DNA of 8,258 nt from an uncultured beta proteobacterium (GTDB lineage Bacteria; Pseudomonadota; Gammaproteobacteria; Burkholderiales; Burkholderiaceae_C): positions 1 to 8,258 of the forward strand of contig CAIQEX010000671.1 of assembly GCA_903870955.1 (NCBI GenBank), written 5' to 3'. Position numbers and translations under genes: made by a program. The notes beneath the pieces were generated by a model. It had not been told where the DNA came from and searched no databases. It worked only from the letters and a program-made list of their open reading frames with translations. Shown here piece by piece: positions 1 to 5,504 of the stretch (positions within the stretch are counted from its first letter, which is position 1; every line of letters begins with the position of its first letter).

Positions 1-306
1 CCGGGAGACTCGGTTGCTGATACGCAATATCACCTGCAGCCCAGTCACCAACGCGGGTGCCGAGTTGATATATATATGTTTCCGAGAGTTGCGCGGCCCG
101 CAGGGGACAGTTCGCTATTTATTGATTTTGACGAAGATGAAGGAAACTTCAAGCCCACAAAAAACGGCCCGTCCACGGTGACCGCAGACGACTTCTATTT
201 CCCGTTTCTTAGCGATTCCACGTGTGTTGACAGATAACAGGAACATTCGCGTCATACAAAGGGAAGGGCGATGGCCAAGGTTTGGCCGCCCAACCACAAT
301 CCGGAT
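1..306. other. Stretch without a confident gene
   Basis: No gene can be supported here. Plus-strand frame 1 is open from the window edge to a TAA at 235-237 (78 codons), with an acidic, Phe-rich end (it includes FIDFDEDEGNF). Frame 2 is also open from the edge, to a TGA at 179-181 (59 codons). The two overlap, neither resembles a family I recognise, and neither has a visible start, so at most one could be the tail of a gene lying to the left. A perfect 6-bp inverted repeat with a 3-nt loop (GGCCAA/TTGGCC, 273-287) lies just beyond the phasin stop but has no T-tract. A short TA run (TGATATATATATATG) lies at about 66-79. Confidence 0.5.
159..184 (-). terminator. Possible terminator of the phasin transcript
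   Basis: Read on the minus strand, CGGTC (184-180) can pair with GGCCG (169-165), including one G-T wobble, and six T residues follow directly (164-159). The wobble pair works only in the minus-strand RNA, which fits termination of the phasin transcript about 120 nt after its stop codon. The stem is only five pairs with a ten-nt loop, so this is a weak call. Confidence 0.3.
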
Positions 307-654
307 TCAAAGACTGGTCGTGCCTGCCATTGGGGCTGTCATTTGGCGTTCCATGTGCTGCCAATACGCTTGACAGGAAGCCGTTGCAATCCCGAACAGT
401 TGCCCCAGGTAAGCCCTGACAGATTCTGTCGCAGGAACGATCGACTGAACTTGCAGTTCAATCAAATCATCTATTCCTTGTGCATGAACCAGTGTTGAAA
501 AATGGTGCGTAGAGTTGTCTATCGCCGCAAGGCTCGCATAAAAATTCGTTTGCGCAATTTTGTCCGCACCCGATTGCATCAAGTCCGTTGCTCTTCGAGC
601 GGTCTCAAAAACAGGTTGGAAGGTGGCGAGAGGTAGAAAGACAGTTTCGTGCAT
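307..654 (-). CDS. Small phasin family protein
   Basis: A 115-aa protein resembling the phasin family (Phasin_2 type). Family members coat polyhydroxyalkanoate granules in the cytoplasm and control granule number and size. The match rests on the amphipathic helical pattern of the family, ending in a stretch like the phasin core: IDDLIELQVQS (about residues 61-71), then VRAYLGQLFGIATASCQAYW (79-98). No signal peptide or membrane segment is seen. The start at 654 is chosen over an in-frame ATG at 690 because AGGGAG lies 5 nt upstream of it; the upstream extension has no such site. Typical betaproteobacterial phasins are about 180 aa, so this one is short, mainly at the N terminus. It is separated from the curli genes by a strong terminator and probably has its own promoter. 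A non-granule role is possible. Confidence 0.72.
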   Translation of the reverse strand: MHETVFLPLATFQPVFETARRATDLMQSGADKIAQTNFYASLAAIDNSTHHFSTLVHAQGIDDLIELQVQSIVPATESVRAYLGQLFGIATASCQAYWQHMERQMTAPMAGTTSL

Positions 655-659
655 GGCGA

Positions 660-665
660 CTCCCT
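660..665 (-). promoter_or_regulatory. Ribosome-binding site of the phasin gene
   Basis: AGGGAG on the minus strand, with a 5-nt spacer before the ATG at 654. It decides the start in favour of the 115-aa product rather than the 127-aa one. Confidence 0.7.
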
Positions 666-678
666 GTTGAATCGAAAA

Positions 679-708
679 ATAGTAACCCAATTATGGGAGC
701 ACAAACAA
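679..708 (-). promoter_or_regulatory. Candidate sigma-70 promoter for the phasin gene
   Basis: On the minus strand TTGTTT (708-703) and TACTAT (684-679) are separated by 18 nt and lie just upstream of the phasin ribosome-binding site. The match to the sigma-70 consensus is moderate (four of six bases at each box). The position between the terminator and the gene makes a promoter here necessary if the terminator is efficient, but the exact boxes are a guess. Confidence 0.35.
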
Positions 709-711
709 TTA

Positions 712-735
712 ACCCCGGTTTCCCGGGGTCTTTTT
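712..735. terminator. Intrinsic terminator hairpin after the curlin gene
   Basis: A perfect 7-bp GC-rich stem (ACCCCGG 712-718, CCGGGGT 723-729) with a 4-nt loop. On the plus strand it is followed by C and five T residues. On the minus strand it is followed by the weaker T-rich run TTAATTGTTT. It lies 54 nt beyond the stop of the short curlin gene and before the phasin gene, so its likely role is to end the curli transcript on the minus strand. The better T-tract is on the plus strand, where no gene is evident, so it may work in both directions. Confidence 0.75.
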
Positions 736-788
736 ACATCACAAATTCGATTGAAACCGACCCGCCAAATGAGACGGTAGCAACTAAA

Positions 789-1115
789 TTAGTGTTGTGC
801 AATCACAGCGCGGTTCAGATCGCCGATTTGATAGATCACGCCCAAGTTGCCATCGGTGGACTCTTGCGTGATAGAACCGAAGTTCGTTGCGCCGGTCTGG
901 TCGATGTAAGCCATATTGCTGGAAGTTTCTTGGTTGATGAAAGCAACGTTGCCGTCACCAGCGAGGGTGCCGATAGCAGCCAGTTCGCCTTGACCCAGAG
1001 CCAGCACGTCAGCAGCAACTGCATTGCCCAGAACGTCGTAGTCAGTCACGGCGAAAGCGGAAGTAGACAGAGCTGCGAATGCTGCGACAGCAGCCAGTTT
1101 CATTTTGATGTTCAT
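789..1115 (-). CDS. Short curlin-repeat protein (CsgA/CsgB family)
   Basis: A 108-aa secreted protein built from curlin repeats and probably a subunit of extracellular curli amyloid fibres. Residues 1-22 form a clear Sec signal peptide ending AFA, followed by a non-repeat segment to about residue 43. From about residue 45 to the end there are roughly five and a half strand-loop units of 11-12 residues of the type N-x-A-x-I-x-Q, such as NVAFINQ, NMAYIDQ and the final NRAVIAQH. E. coli CsgA and CsgB are 151 aa, so this is a very short subunit. The start at 1115 (MNIKMKLAAV) is preferred over an upstream ATG at 1187, which would bury the signal peptide; an ATG at 1103 is also possible. No Shine-Dalgarno sequence precedes either. 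The gene is last in the curli cluster, behind a 176-nt gap and before a terminator. Which of the two curlin proteins acts as nucleator and which as main subunit cannot be decided from sequence alone. Confidence 0.85.
   Translation of the reverse strand: MNIKMKLAAVAAFAALSTSAFAVTDYDVLGNAVAADVLALGQGELAAIGTLAGDGNVAFINQETSSNMAYIDQTGATNFGSITQESTDGNLGVIYQIGDLNRAVIAQH
792..983 (-). repeat. Curlin repeats of the 108-aa subunit
   Basis: Protein-level repeats covering residues 45-108. Five successive units of about 11-12 residues each carry a hydrophobic strand with a Q, followed by a turn ending in N. They are diverged at the DNA level. Two units have E in place of the usual G after Q-x (NQETSS, TQESTDG). 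Confidence 0.75.
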
Positions 1116-1162
1116 GATGAAAGAAAAATTAAGAAGTTGAAAACAAGTACTATGGGTTTTTC

Positions 1163-1249
1163 GTTTGAACAATCCCGGTCTACCCACGACCCGAATTTCT
1201 ATTTCTAGATCAAGTTCAAACTTGTAAGTACTTTAATTTTCAAGTTTGA
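1163..1249. promoter_or_regulatory. Inverted-repeat cluster upstream of the short curlin gene
   Basis: The 176-nt AT-rich gap before the 108-aa curlin gene holds related elements. GTTTGAAC lies at 1163-1170, its reverse complement GTTCAAAC at 1214-1221, and GTTTGAT at 1243-1249. TCAAACTTG (1216-1224) and CAAGTTTGA (1241-1249) form a perfect 9-bp inverted repeat around a 16-nt spacer. CAAGTT-CA-AACTTG (1211-1224) is itself a palindrome with a 2-nt centre. The symmetry suits a dimeric regulator, or an mRNA hairpin. No convincing -35/-10 pair was found, so calling this a promoter region is inference. Confidence 0.4.
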
Positions 1250-1291
1250 TAATTTGAAGAATCTGATATAGCCCGTTTGGCACTCTGGGTG

Positions 1292-1882
1292 TCAGGGGCC
1301 CAACTTCAAATACATATTGTTTCCCGTCTGGTTCACGTTCATGAACGTGTTGACAGGCAAGTCCACCAGCAACTGGTTCTGGTTACCAATTTGGGTCGAT
1401 GTGAACTGTGATCCAGCCTGTTGCACCAGCACCAGCTGATTGCCATCACCGACCTGGCTGCTATCAGTCGTTACGTTCGCACCCAGTTGCGAAATGGCCA
1501 TCTGGTTGCCGCTTCCCTGCTGCAACAGAACAGCGCTGTCATTGGAGCCCGTTTGCGACAAGCGCGCAGCATTGGATGCGCCATTCTGAATGATCGACGC
1601 CGACAGCTCGACACCCTCCTGCCAGCTTTCCGCGTTGTTGCCGGTTTGGCCCATTTGTTCTATGTAGGCGCGATTCAGTGATCCGGTTTGTGAAATGCCG
1701 GCCACGTCTCCCGTAGTGATAGCCCCCCTGGTGACCCCGGCAGGAATGTCAGGGCGCCCAAAATCCGACAGCAAAGACAAATCGGCCGCGGTGGCATGCT
1801 TTGGCAGGCCCATGCAGATGCCAAGCGACAAAACCGCGCACAGCGTTGCGATCTGCTTCGGTGCAAATGAGGGCGAGCGCAT
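1292..1882 (-). CDS. Curlin-repeat protein, 196 aa (CsgB/CsgA-like)
   Basis: A secreted curlin-family amyloid subunit or nucleator. The signal peptide covers about residues 1-32 (positively charged start, LCAVLSLGI core, ending HATA before ADLS). From residue 61 to about 190 there are around twelve strand-loop units of roughly 11 residues, equal to about six classic curlin repeats. Characteristic strings are ISQTGSLN, LSQTGSND, LQQGSGNQ and VNQTGNN. Several units are degenerate, including one with W (ESWQEG) and one without a Q (LPVNTF). E. coli subunits have five repeats in 151 aa. The ATG lies 3 nt after the csgG stop, so translation is probably coupled to csgG; a GGAG lies 12 nt upstream, further than usual. 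Being the first curlin gene after csgG, it may correspond to the CsgB nucleator, but this is by analogy with csgBA order only. Confidence 0.87.
   Translation of the reverse strand: MRSPSFAPKQIATLCAVLSLGICMGLPKHATAADLSLLSDFGRPDIPAGVTRGAITTGDVAGISQTGSLNRAYIEQMGQTGNNAESWQEGVELSASIIQNGASNAARLSQTGSNDSAVLLQQGSGNQMAISQLGANVTTDSSQVGDGNQLVLVQQAGSQFTSTQIGNQNQLLVDLPVNTFMNVNQTGNNMYLKLGP
1313..1702 (-). repeat. Curlin repeats of the 196-aa subunit
   Basis: Protein-level tandem repeats covering residues 61-190, with a spacing of about 11 residues and a core of A-x-I-x-Q-x-G-x-x-N. Ten or so units keep the Q-x-G or Q-G pair. The copies are too diverged in DNA to look like recent duplications. Confidence 0.8.
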
Positions 1883-1885
1883 GGC

Positions 1886-3064
1886 CTATATGGACTCCAG
1901 TGGGCCATTGACGGGAGCTCTCTCGGGGGAGCTCCCGCCGCGTGTTGCCGGAGCGCCAGCCGGGATGGAAGGCTTGCGCTCAGGGGGCTTGGGCGTCGCG
2001 CCAGCCAACGGGTTGTTGGGTGCGGTTCCACCGGGCTTGGTAACGGCTGGTGGCGTGGCAGCGGCCGCAGGCGGCTCCGGTGGCGTGAGGGGCGGCAATG
2101 TGGGTTTAATCACGCTGTTCTTACGCATCGGTATCACGGCCTGCGCCATATCTTCTGGCCGATCCGGGTCAATCAACTGCTGCTCACCATCGCGCATGTA
2201 AGCCTGCACCAACGGCAAAGTCCAGTCATTTTCATTTTGCAATGCCCAGGCCCGGTCCCGCACGCCTTGCAACACCAGATGTATGACGGCGGTCTCTATG
2301 GCCTCTTTGACGGCTAGCTGCGACGGTTCATTGGTGGAGTAACCACCTTCCATCTGCAGCAGTTGCTTGTAATCCACAAACTTGTACACGCTGGCTGACA
2401 ATTCATGGGAAAAAATGGTCTTGGTTACCGACACACTGTTGACGACCTGCCCGGACATCACATCGACGCTGCGCAAATTGACCGTGACCTGGTCAATCTG
2501 GTATTTGGTTTCTGCACCTATTCCCAACAAGTTGGCACCTTGTCCGCCCGTGCGCACATTGGATTCGTAGCCCACAATCCCGCCTTCAAGAATAAATTGT
2601 GCCGGAATGAGTTGTGGATAGGATGCACCCGGCTTGCCCTTGTCTGCAGGGGTTTCAATTGCCTTGGCAACACGCCGCTCATTCAACAGGTTTTGCAGGC
2701 CTTCGCGTTCAATCGGCAAGAACCATCCCGAGTCCAGCAGTGACTTGACCAGGATCGAGGCGGCGCCCTGGGTCACCGCGTTCGACAGATTGCTTTCGGG
2801 TTGCGACTTGAACTGACCTGTTTGGTCACGAAAGCCATACACCGCCACGGGTACCCGGTTTTCTGGCGTCGGCAATTTCACTAAATCCCGTGTGATACGG
2901 GTGGCCGGCGTCAATATTGCATCGGCATTCACGTTGGACGGTTTGACGACCGATGGCGCACGCAGTGGTGGTATGGAACAGGCGCTGAGACCCAAAAGCA
3001 AGGGCACCAGCATGAACCTGCGCCATGGATCAGATTGGAAGGTGAAGGTGAAGGAGCGAAACAT
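1886..3064 (-). CDS. csgG: Curli secretion channel lipoprotein CsgG
   Basis: The outer-membrane nonameric pore that exports curlin subunits. It matches E. coli CsgG along its whole length: the block before the constriction (GQFK), GLQNLLNER, GYESNVRTGG, GIGAETKYQIDQVTVNLR and the late STNEP. The start at 3064 gives 392 aa, a 28-residue signal with two arginines and the lipobox LSAC with Cys29. The in-frame ATG at 3013 would leave only an 11-residue signal, and the one at 3124 lies inside csgF. E. coli CsgG is 277 aa; the excess is a C-terminal tail from about residue 290, strongly Pro/Ala-rich from about residue 317 to 392. At the constriction, residues equivalent to E. coli Y51, N55 and F56 read Q88, N92 and L93, so both aromatics are missing. 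The gene sits 13 nt after csgF and 3 nt before the 196-aa curlin gene. Confidence 0.95.
   Translation of the reverse strand: MFRSFTFTFQSDPWRRFMLVPLLLGLSACSIPPLRAPSVVKPSNVNADAILTPATRITRDLVKLPTPENRVPVAVYGFRDQTGQFKSQPESNLSNAVTQGAASILVKSLLDSGWFLPIEREGLQNLLNERRVAKAIETPADKGKPGASYPQLIPAQFILEGGIVGYESNVRTGGQGANLLGIGAETKYQIDQVTVNLRSVDVMSGQVVNSVSVTKTIFSHELSASVYKFVDYKQLLQMEGGYSTNEPSQLAVKEAIETAVIHLVLQGVRDRAWALQNENDWTLPLVQAYMRDGEQQLIDPDRPEDMAQAVIPMRKNSVIKPTLPPLTPPEPPAAAATPPAVTKPGGTAPNNPLAGATPKPPERKPSIPAGAPATRGGSSPERAPVNGPLESI
1912..1937 (-). promoter_or_regulatory. Strong hairpin at the csgG/curlin junction
   Basis: A perfect 9-bp inverted repeat (CGGGAGCTC 1912-1920, GAGCTCCCG 1929-1937) with an 8-nt loop lies inside the last codons of csgG, about 30 nt before the start of the next gene. 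No T-tract follows, so it is not a typical intrinsic terminator. It could stabilise or process the mRNA so that the downstream subunit gene is expressed at a different level from csgG. That role is inferred from position only. Confidence 0.4.
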
Positions 3065-3077
3065 CTGACACCCGCGA

Positions 3078-3536
3078 CTAGTTGGTTTGTGAACCGACAA
3101 TGATGCTGGTTTCGGATCCCGCAATGGTTACATCACGCGTGGTCAGCACGACGCTTCCCACGGGACAATTGCAGGTAGCCTGGTCAGCCAAGGTAACTTT
3201 GATTTCGTAGTTGCCCGACTGTATGGTGCTGCCTACAGTCAAGGTTCCGTCCGAATTAAAAAGTTCTCCCAACAGCTTGCTGTTGAGTTTGGAGAGTACG
3301 GAGTTCAACAGCGACTGGTTAAATTTCTGCAGCGGTGTCAGCACCGGAGCCGTAGCGACCGGGGCCGTGTAGGTATTTTGGGCATTCGCGTTCGCCAAAA
3401 GGCCGGACGCATTGCCCGGGTTGCCGCCAAAGGTCGGATTGACTGGCGCATAGACGAGTGGGCCGGCAAAGCAGCCCAGCGCGGTTACGCAGAGCAGGGC
3501 GGATATCAGGTTTCGATTTATAAAATTGGTTTTCAT
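3078..3536 (-). CDS. csgF: Curli assembly factor CsgF
   Basis: CsgF binds CsgG at the cell surface; its N-terminal segment inserts into the CsgG pore while the rest helps couple secretion to nucleation. The 152-aa product has a signal peptide of about 24 residues (ending GCFA), then a mature start GPLVYAPVNPTFGGNPGN that aligns without gaps to E. coli CsgF GTMTFQFRNPNFGGNPNN and continues into a matching ANAQNTY. A helical middle (KFNQSLLNSVLSKLNSKLLG) and a beta-rich C terminus follow, as in the family. The start at 3536 is chosen because it directly precedes the signal peptide; an upstream ATG at 3629 would overlap csgE and add an unrelated Cys-rich leader. The Shine-Dalgarno sequence is weak. 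A C-N-C motif at residues 122-124 is unusual against E. coli CsgF, whose mature form has no cysteine. csgE ends 25 nt upstream. Confidence 0.93.
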   Translation of the reverse strand: MKTNFINRNLISALLCVTALGCFAGPLVYAPVNPTFGGNPGNASGLLANANAQNTYTAPVATAPVLTPLQKFNQSLLNSVLSKLNSKLLGELFNSDGTLTVGSTIQSGNYEIKVTLADQATCNCPVGSVVLTTRDVTIAGSETSIIVGSQTN

Positions 3537-3561
3537 GGTGCTGGATCTGATTTGGCGGGCT

Positions 3562-4053
3562 TCACAATCCGGAAACGGATTGGTCCGAATCCCGAAACAA
3601 AAGTGCTTGCATGCCGACTTCGACTGCATTCTGGTAAGCCTGCTCCACGGCGTTTTCGATCAGCGCCGCAATCTGCAAAACGTTGCGTGGAATATTGGTG
3701 CGGAAGACCACGTTGTCACCGGAAAAAATCAGCACATCGGTTCCACCGCGTGGCAACAAACGTTCTTTCACCAACAGCTGATAGCCTTCCACATCCGTGC
3801 GCGCATTCCAGGCTTGGGTAAAGCGGGCGTGAAACTGTTGTCCATATTGCGTTAACACTTGGCTGGTCACCACGCCACCGACTTCAACCTGCGGCGCAAA
3901 GGTGACCTTGGATGGCTCGGCACCGTTGCTTGCATTGGTGCTGGCATTGGTGCTGACATTGGTCGGTGCTGCGGTTTGTGCCCACCCACTGGTTGCCGTG
4001 AGCAACGCGCAGCACAAACAAAGCACTGCATGCACGCGTCTTGTTTGCTTCAT
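3562..4053 (-). CDS. csgE: Curli secretion specificity factor CsgE
   Basis: CsgE is a periplasmic accessory protein that caps the CsgG channel and directs curlin subunits to it. The 163-aa product has a signal peptide of about 25 residues (ending SGWA). A low-complexity linker of Thr, Asn, Ser and Ala follows (about 26-50), then the CsgE domain (about 55-155). The best match is VKERLLPRGGTDVLIFSGDN followed by VVFRTNIPR, against E. coli [20 protein letters not shown] and VIFQTFLFP. The aromatic W-G-S-W of E. coli is replaced by G-G-T-D. At 163 aa it is longer than the E. coli protein (129 aa), mainly through the linker. The ATG overlaps the TGA of the TolC-like gene (ATGA), with GAGG 6 nt upstream, so translation is probably coupled to the secretion genes. 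Confidence 0.92.
   Translation of the reverse strand: MKQTRRVHAVLCLCCALLTATSGWAQTAAPTNVSTNASTNASNGAEPSKVTFAPQVEVGGVVTSQVLTQYGQQFHARFTQAWNARTDVEGYQLLVKERLLPRGGTDVLIFSGDNVVFRTNIPRNVLQIAALIENAVEQAYQNAVEVGMQALLFRDSDQSVSGL
3933..3968 (-). repeat. 12-bp tandem repeat inside csgE
   Basis: Two near-identical 12-nt units (CATTGGTGCTGG and CATTGGTGCTGA, plus-strand reading) are followed by a diverged third. They encode repeated S/V-T-N-A in the linker between the signal peptide and the CsgE domain. The unit is a multiple of three, so copy-number changes would alter linker length without a frameshift. Confidence 0.6.
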
Positions 4054-5504
4054 GGTGTGCCTCGCGAGGCTGGTGAAGCAGTAGACACGTCACCCACCAA
4101 CCAGGCCTGGAAAATGCCCGCCTCATGGCGCATGCGAACCGCTGCTATCACCTGGTCCACCTGTGAGGTAGCCAGACTCAGCTGGGTACTGAGATGCTCA
4201 TTTTCGGCGGTCAGCACATCGAGCAGGGTTCGACGTCCCAGTTCACGCCACTGGTCGTAATAGTCTTTGCGTACCTGCGCGGTGTCCCGCAACAACGCGG
4301 TCAATTCTTCGGCGCGCGCCGACAGGGACTGCAACTCTTCCTGGGCGCTACGCACCTTGAACTCCACTTCCTGCAGCAACTGCCCGGCACGCGCCTCGGC
4401 GGCCAATGCGCGTTCGCTGAGTGCCTGTTCACTGTTCTTGCCGCCATAGCCATCAAAGGCCAACCATTTGGCTGTGACATAGAGTTGCGCCGGAGCCGCC
4501 AAACCATTGGAATCCAGGCCGGATTGGGAGCTAAAAATCAGGTCTACCTGCGGCTTTTGTGCGGCCTGCGCTTCCTCGACCTGCGCACGCACCGCTGACG
4601 CCTCGGCCAAGGCCGAGCGAATCGCCGGGTGCTGCGTTTTTACGCTCTCCATCAGCGTCGGAATGGTTTCTCGGGGGATGTCAGGAAGCGCATCTGCAAA
4701 CGACGCCATCGGTGCATACGAGCCCAACTGCCGCATCAGGTCAAGCCTGTATTGGCGCTTTTTGGCCTGGACCGCCAGCAGCGAGTCGTTGGCCTGACCG
4801 AGTCGTGTTTGCGCCTGCGTCAACTCACTGCGTCGCCCCGGAAACACGGCGACGATCTCTGCCAGTTTGTGGGTCAACGCTTGCAAATCATCAATATGCG
4901 CCGCGTACAGGTTCTCCAGACGCTGGTGCTTTACCAGTTCCAGATAGGCATTGGCGGTATCAAAGGCCGTCGTCTCGCGCACCGTGCGCAGACGGTCTTG
5001 CAGCGACGCGAACTGAAATTCACGGCTGGATATCTGTTTGCGGGTTTTGCCAAAGTCAACCAGGTTGTAGACCACGCTCGCGCCCACCCGGGAGCCCACC
5101 GCGTTGTTGTTCTCCAGATTCACCGATGGGCTGTTGGCGTTCAGTTCCACGCGGGGCCAAAGCCCGGATTGGGCCTGACTGACGTCATAGCCCGCAGCGC
5201 GCGCATTGCCATAGGCTTCCTGGATGGCAGGCGAAAATTCCAACGCACGGCTGACCAGGGTCTGCAATGGCCACAGGCCCATGCCCAGATCGGGCCACTG
5301 GTTGGCAAGACCCTCGGCTCCCGCCTGTGGCACGACCGGCACCTTTTGCAACAACGCCGCAAACTGCAATTGCAGCGGCTGCGACTGTGCTTGGGACTGC
5401 GGCATGCCGGAAGGGGCCCACTCCGTGCGCGCAAAGTCACTCTCAGCCTGCGCGGGTGAAAGCATGAGCAGCGTTGCGCCGAATAAAAGAGTGGCCTTGA
5501 TCAT
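4050..5504 (-). CDS. TolC-family outer-membrane channel of a type I secretion system
   Basis: The outer-membrane exit duct of the T1SS, expected to form a trimer and dock on the HlyD-type adaptor next to it. The 484-aa product has a signal peptide (about residues 1-20, ending PAQA) and then a leader rich in Q and A to about residue 75. Two outer-membrane-efflux-protein repeats follow: about 78-270, starting TLVSRALEFSPAIQEAYGN, and about 285-475, starting LMESVKTQHPAIRSALAEAS. The lengths and the paired Asn/Ser-Pro-Ala-Ile openings are typical of TolC homologues such as AggA/LapE. The GRRSELTQAQTRLGQAN segment is a helical-barrel motif common in T1SS-linked members. The gene overlaps the adaptor gene by 4 nt upstream and csgE by 4 nt downstream. 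CsgG makes its own pore, so this channel most likely serves the ABC/HlyD pair rather than curli export. Confidence 0.92.
   Translation of the reverse strand: MIKATLLFGATLLMLSPAQAESDFARTEWAPSGMPQSQAQSQPLQLQFAALLQKVPVVPQAGAEGLANQWPDLGMGLWPLQTLVSRALEFSPAIQEAYGNARAAGYDVSQAQSGLWPRVELNANSPSVNLENNNAVGSRVGASVVYNLVDFGKTRKQISSREFQFASLQDRLRTVRETTAFDTANAYLELVKHQRLENLYAAHIDDLQALTHKLAEIVAVFPGRRSELTQAQTRLGQANDSLLAVQAKKRQYRLDLMRQLGSYAPMASFADALPDIPRETIPTLMESVKTQHPAIRSALAEASAVRAQVEEAQAAQKPQVDLIFSSQSGLDSNGLAAPAQLYVTAKWLAFDGYGGKNSEQALSERALAAEARAGQLLQEVEFKVRSAQEELQSLSARAEELTALLRDTAQVRKDYYDQWRELGRRTLLDVLTAENEHLSTQLSLATSQVDQVIAAVRMRHEAGIFQAWLVGDVSTASPASRGTP

Noticed and set aside
115..297. 60-codon minus-strand reading frame
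   Set aside because: No family resemblance, no convincing ribosome-binding site, and it contains the candidate phasin terminator. Probably chance.
588..1208. 206-codon plus-strand reading frame
   Set aside because: It runs antisense across the phasin start, the terminator and the whole short curlin gene, whose signal peptide and repeats are clear on the other strand.
1216..1249. Intrinsic terminator between the two curlin genes
   Set aside because: The 9-bp inverted repeat is AT-rich with a 16-nt loop and has no run of T after it on the minus strand, so it is treated as a possible regulatory element instead.
1274..1292. Possible sigma-54 promoter (TTGGCAC followed by GGTGTC)
   Set aside because: It has the -24-like element but lacks the GC of the -12 element at the right spacing, and it points away from the curli genes.
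4629..5459. 276-codon plus-strand reading frame
   Set aside because: Antisense shadow of the TolC-family gene in GC-rich DNA. The minus-strand product matches a known family along its full length.
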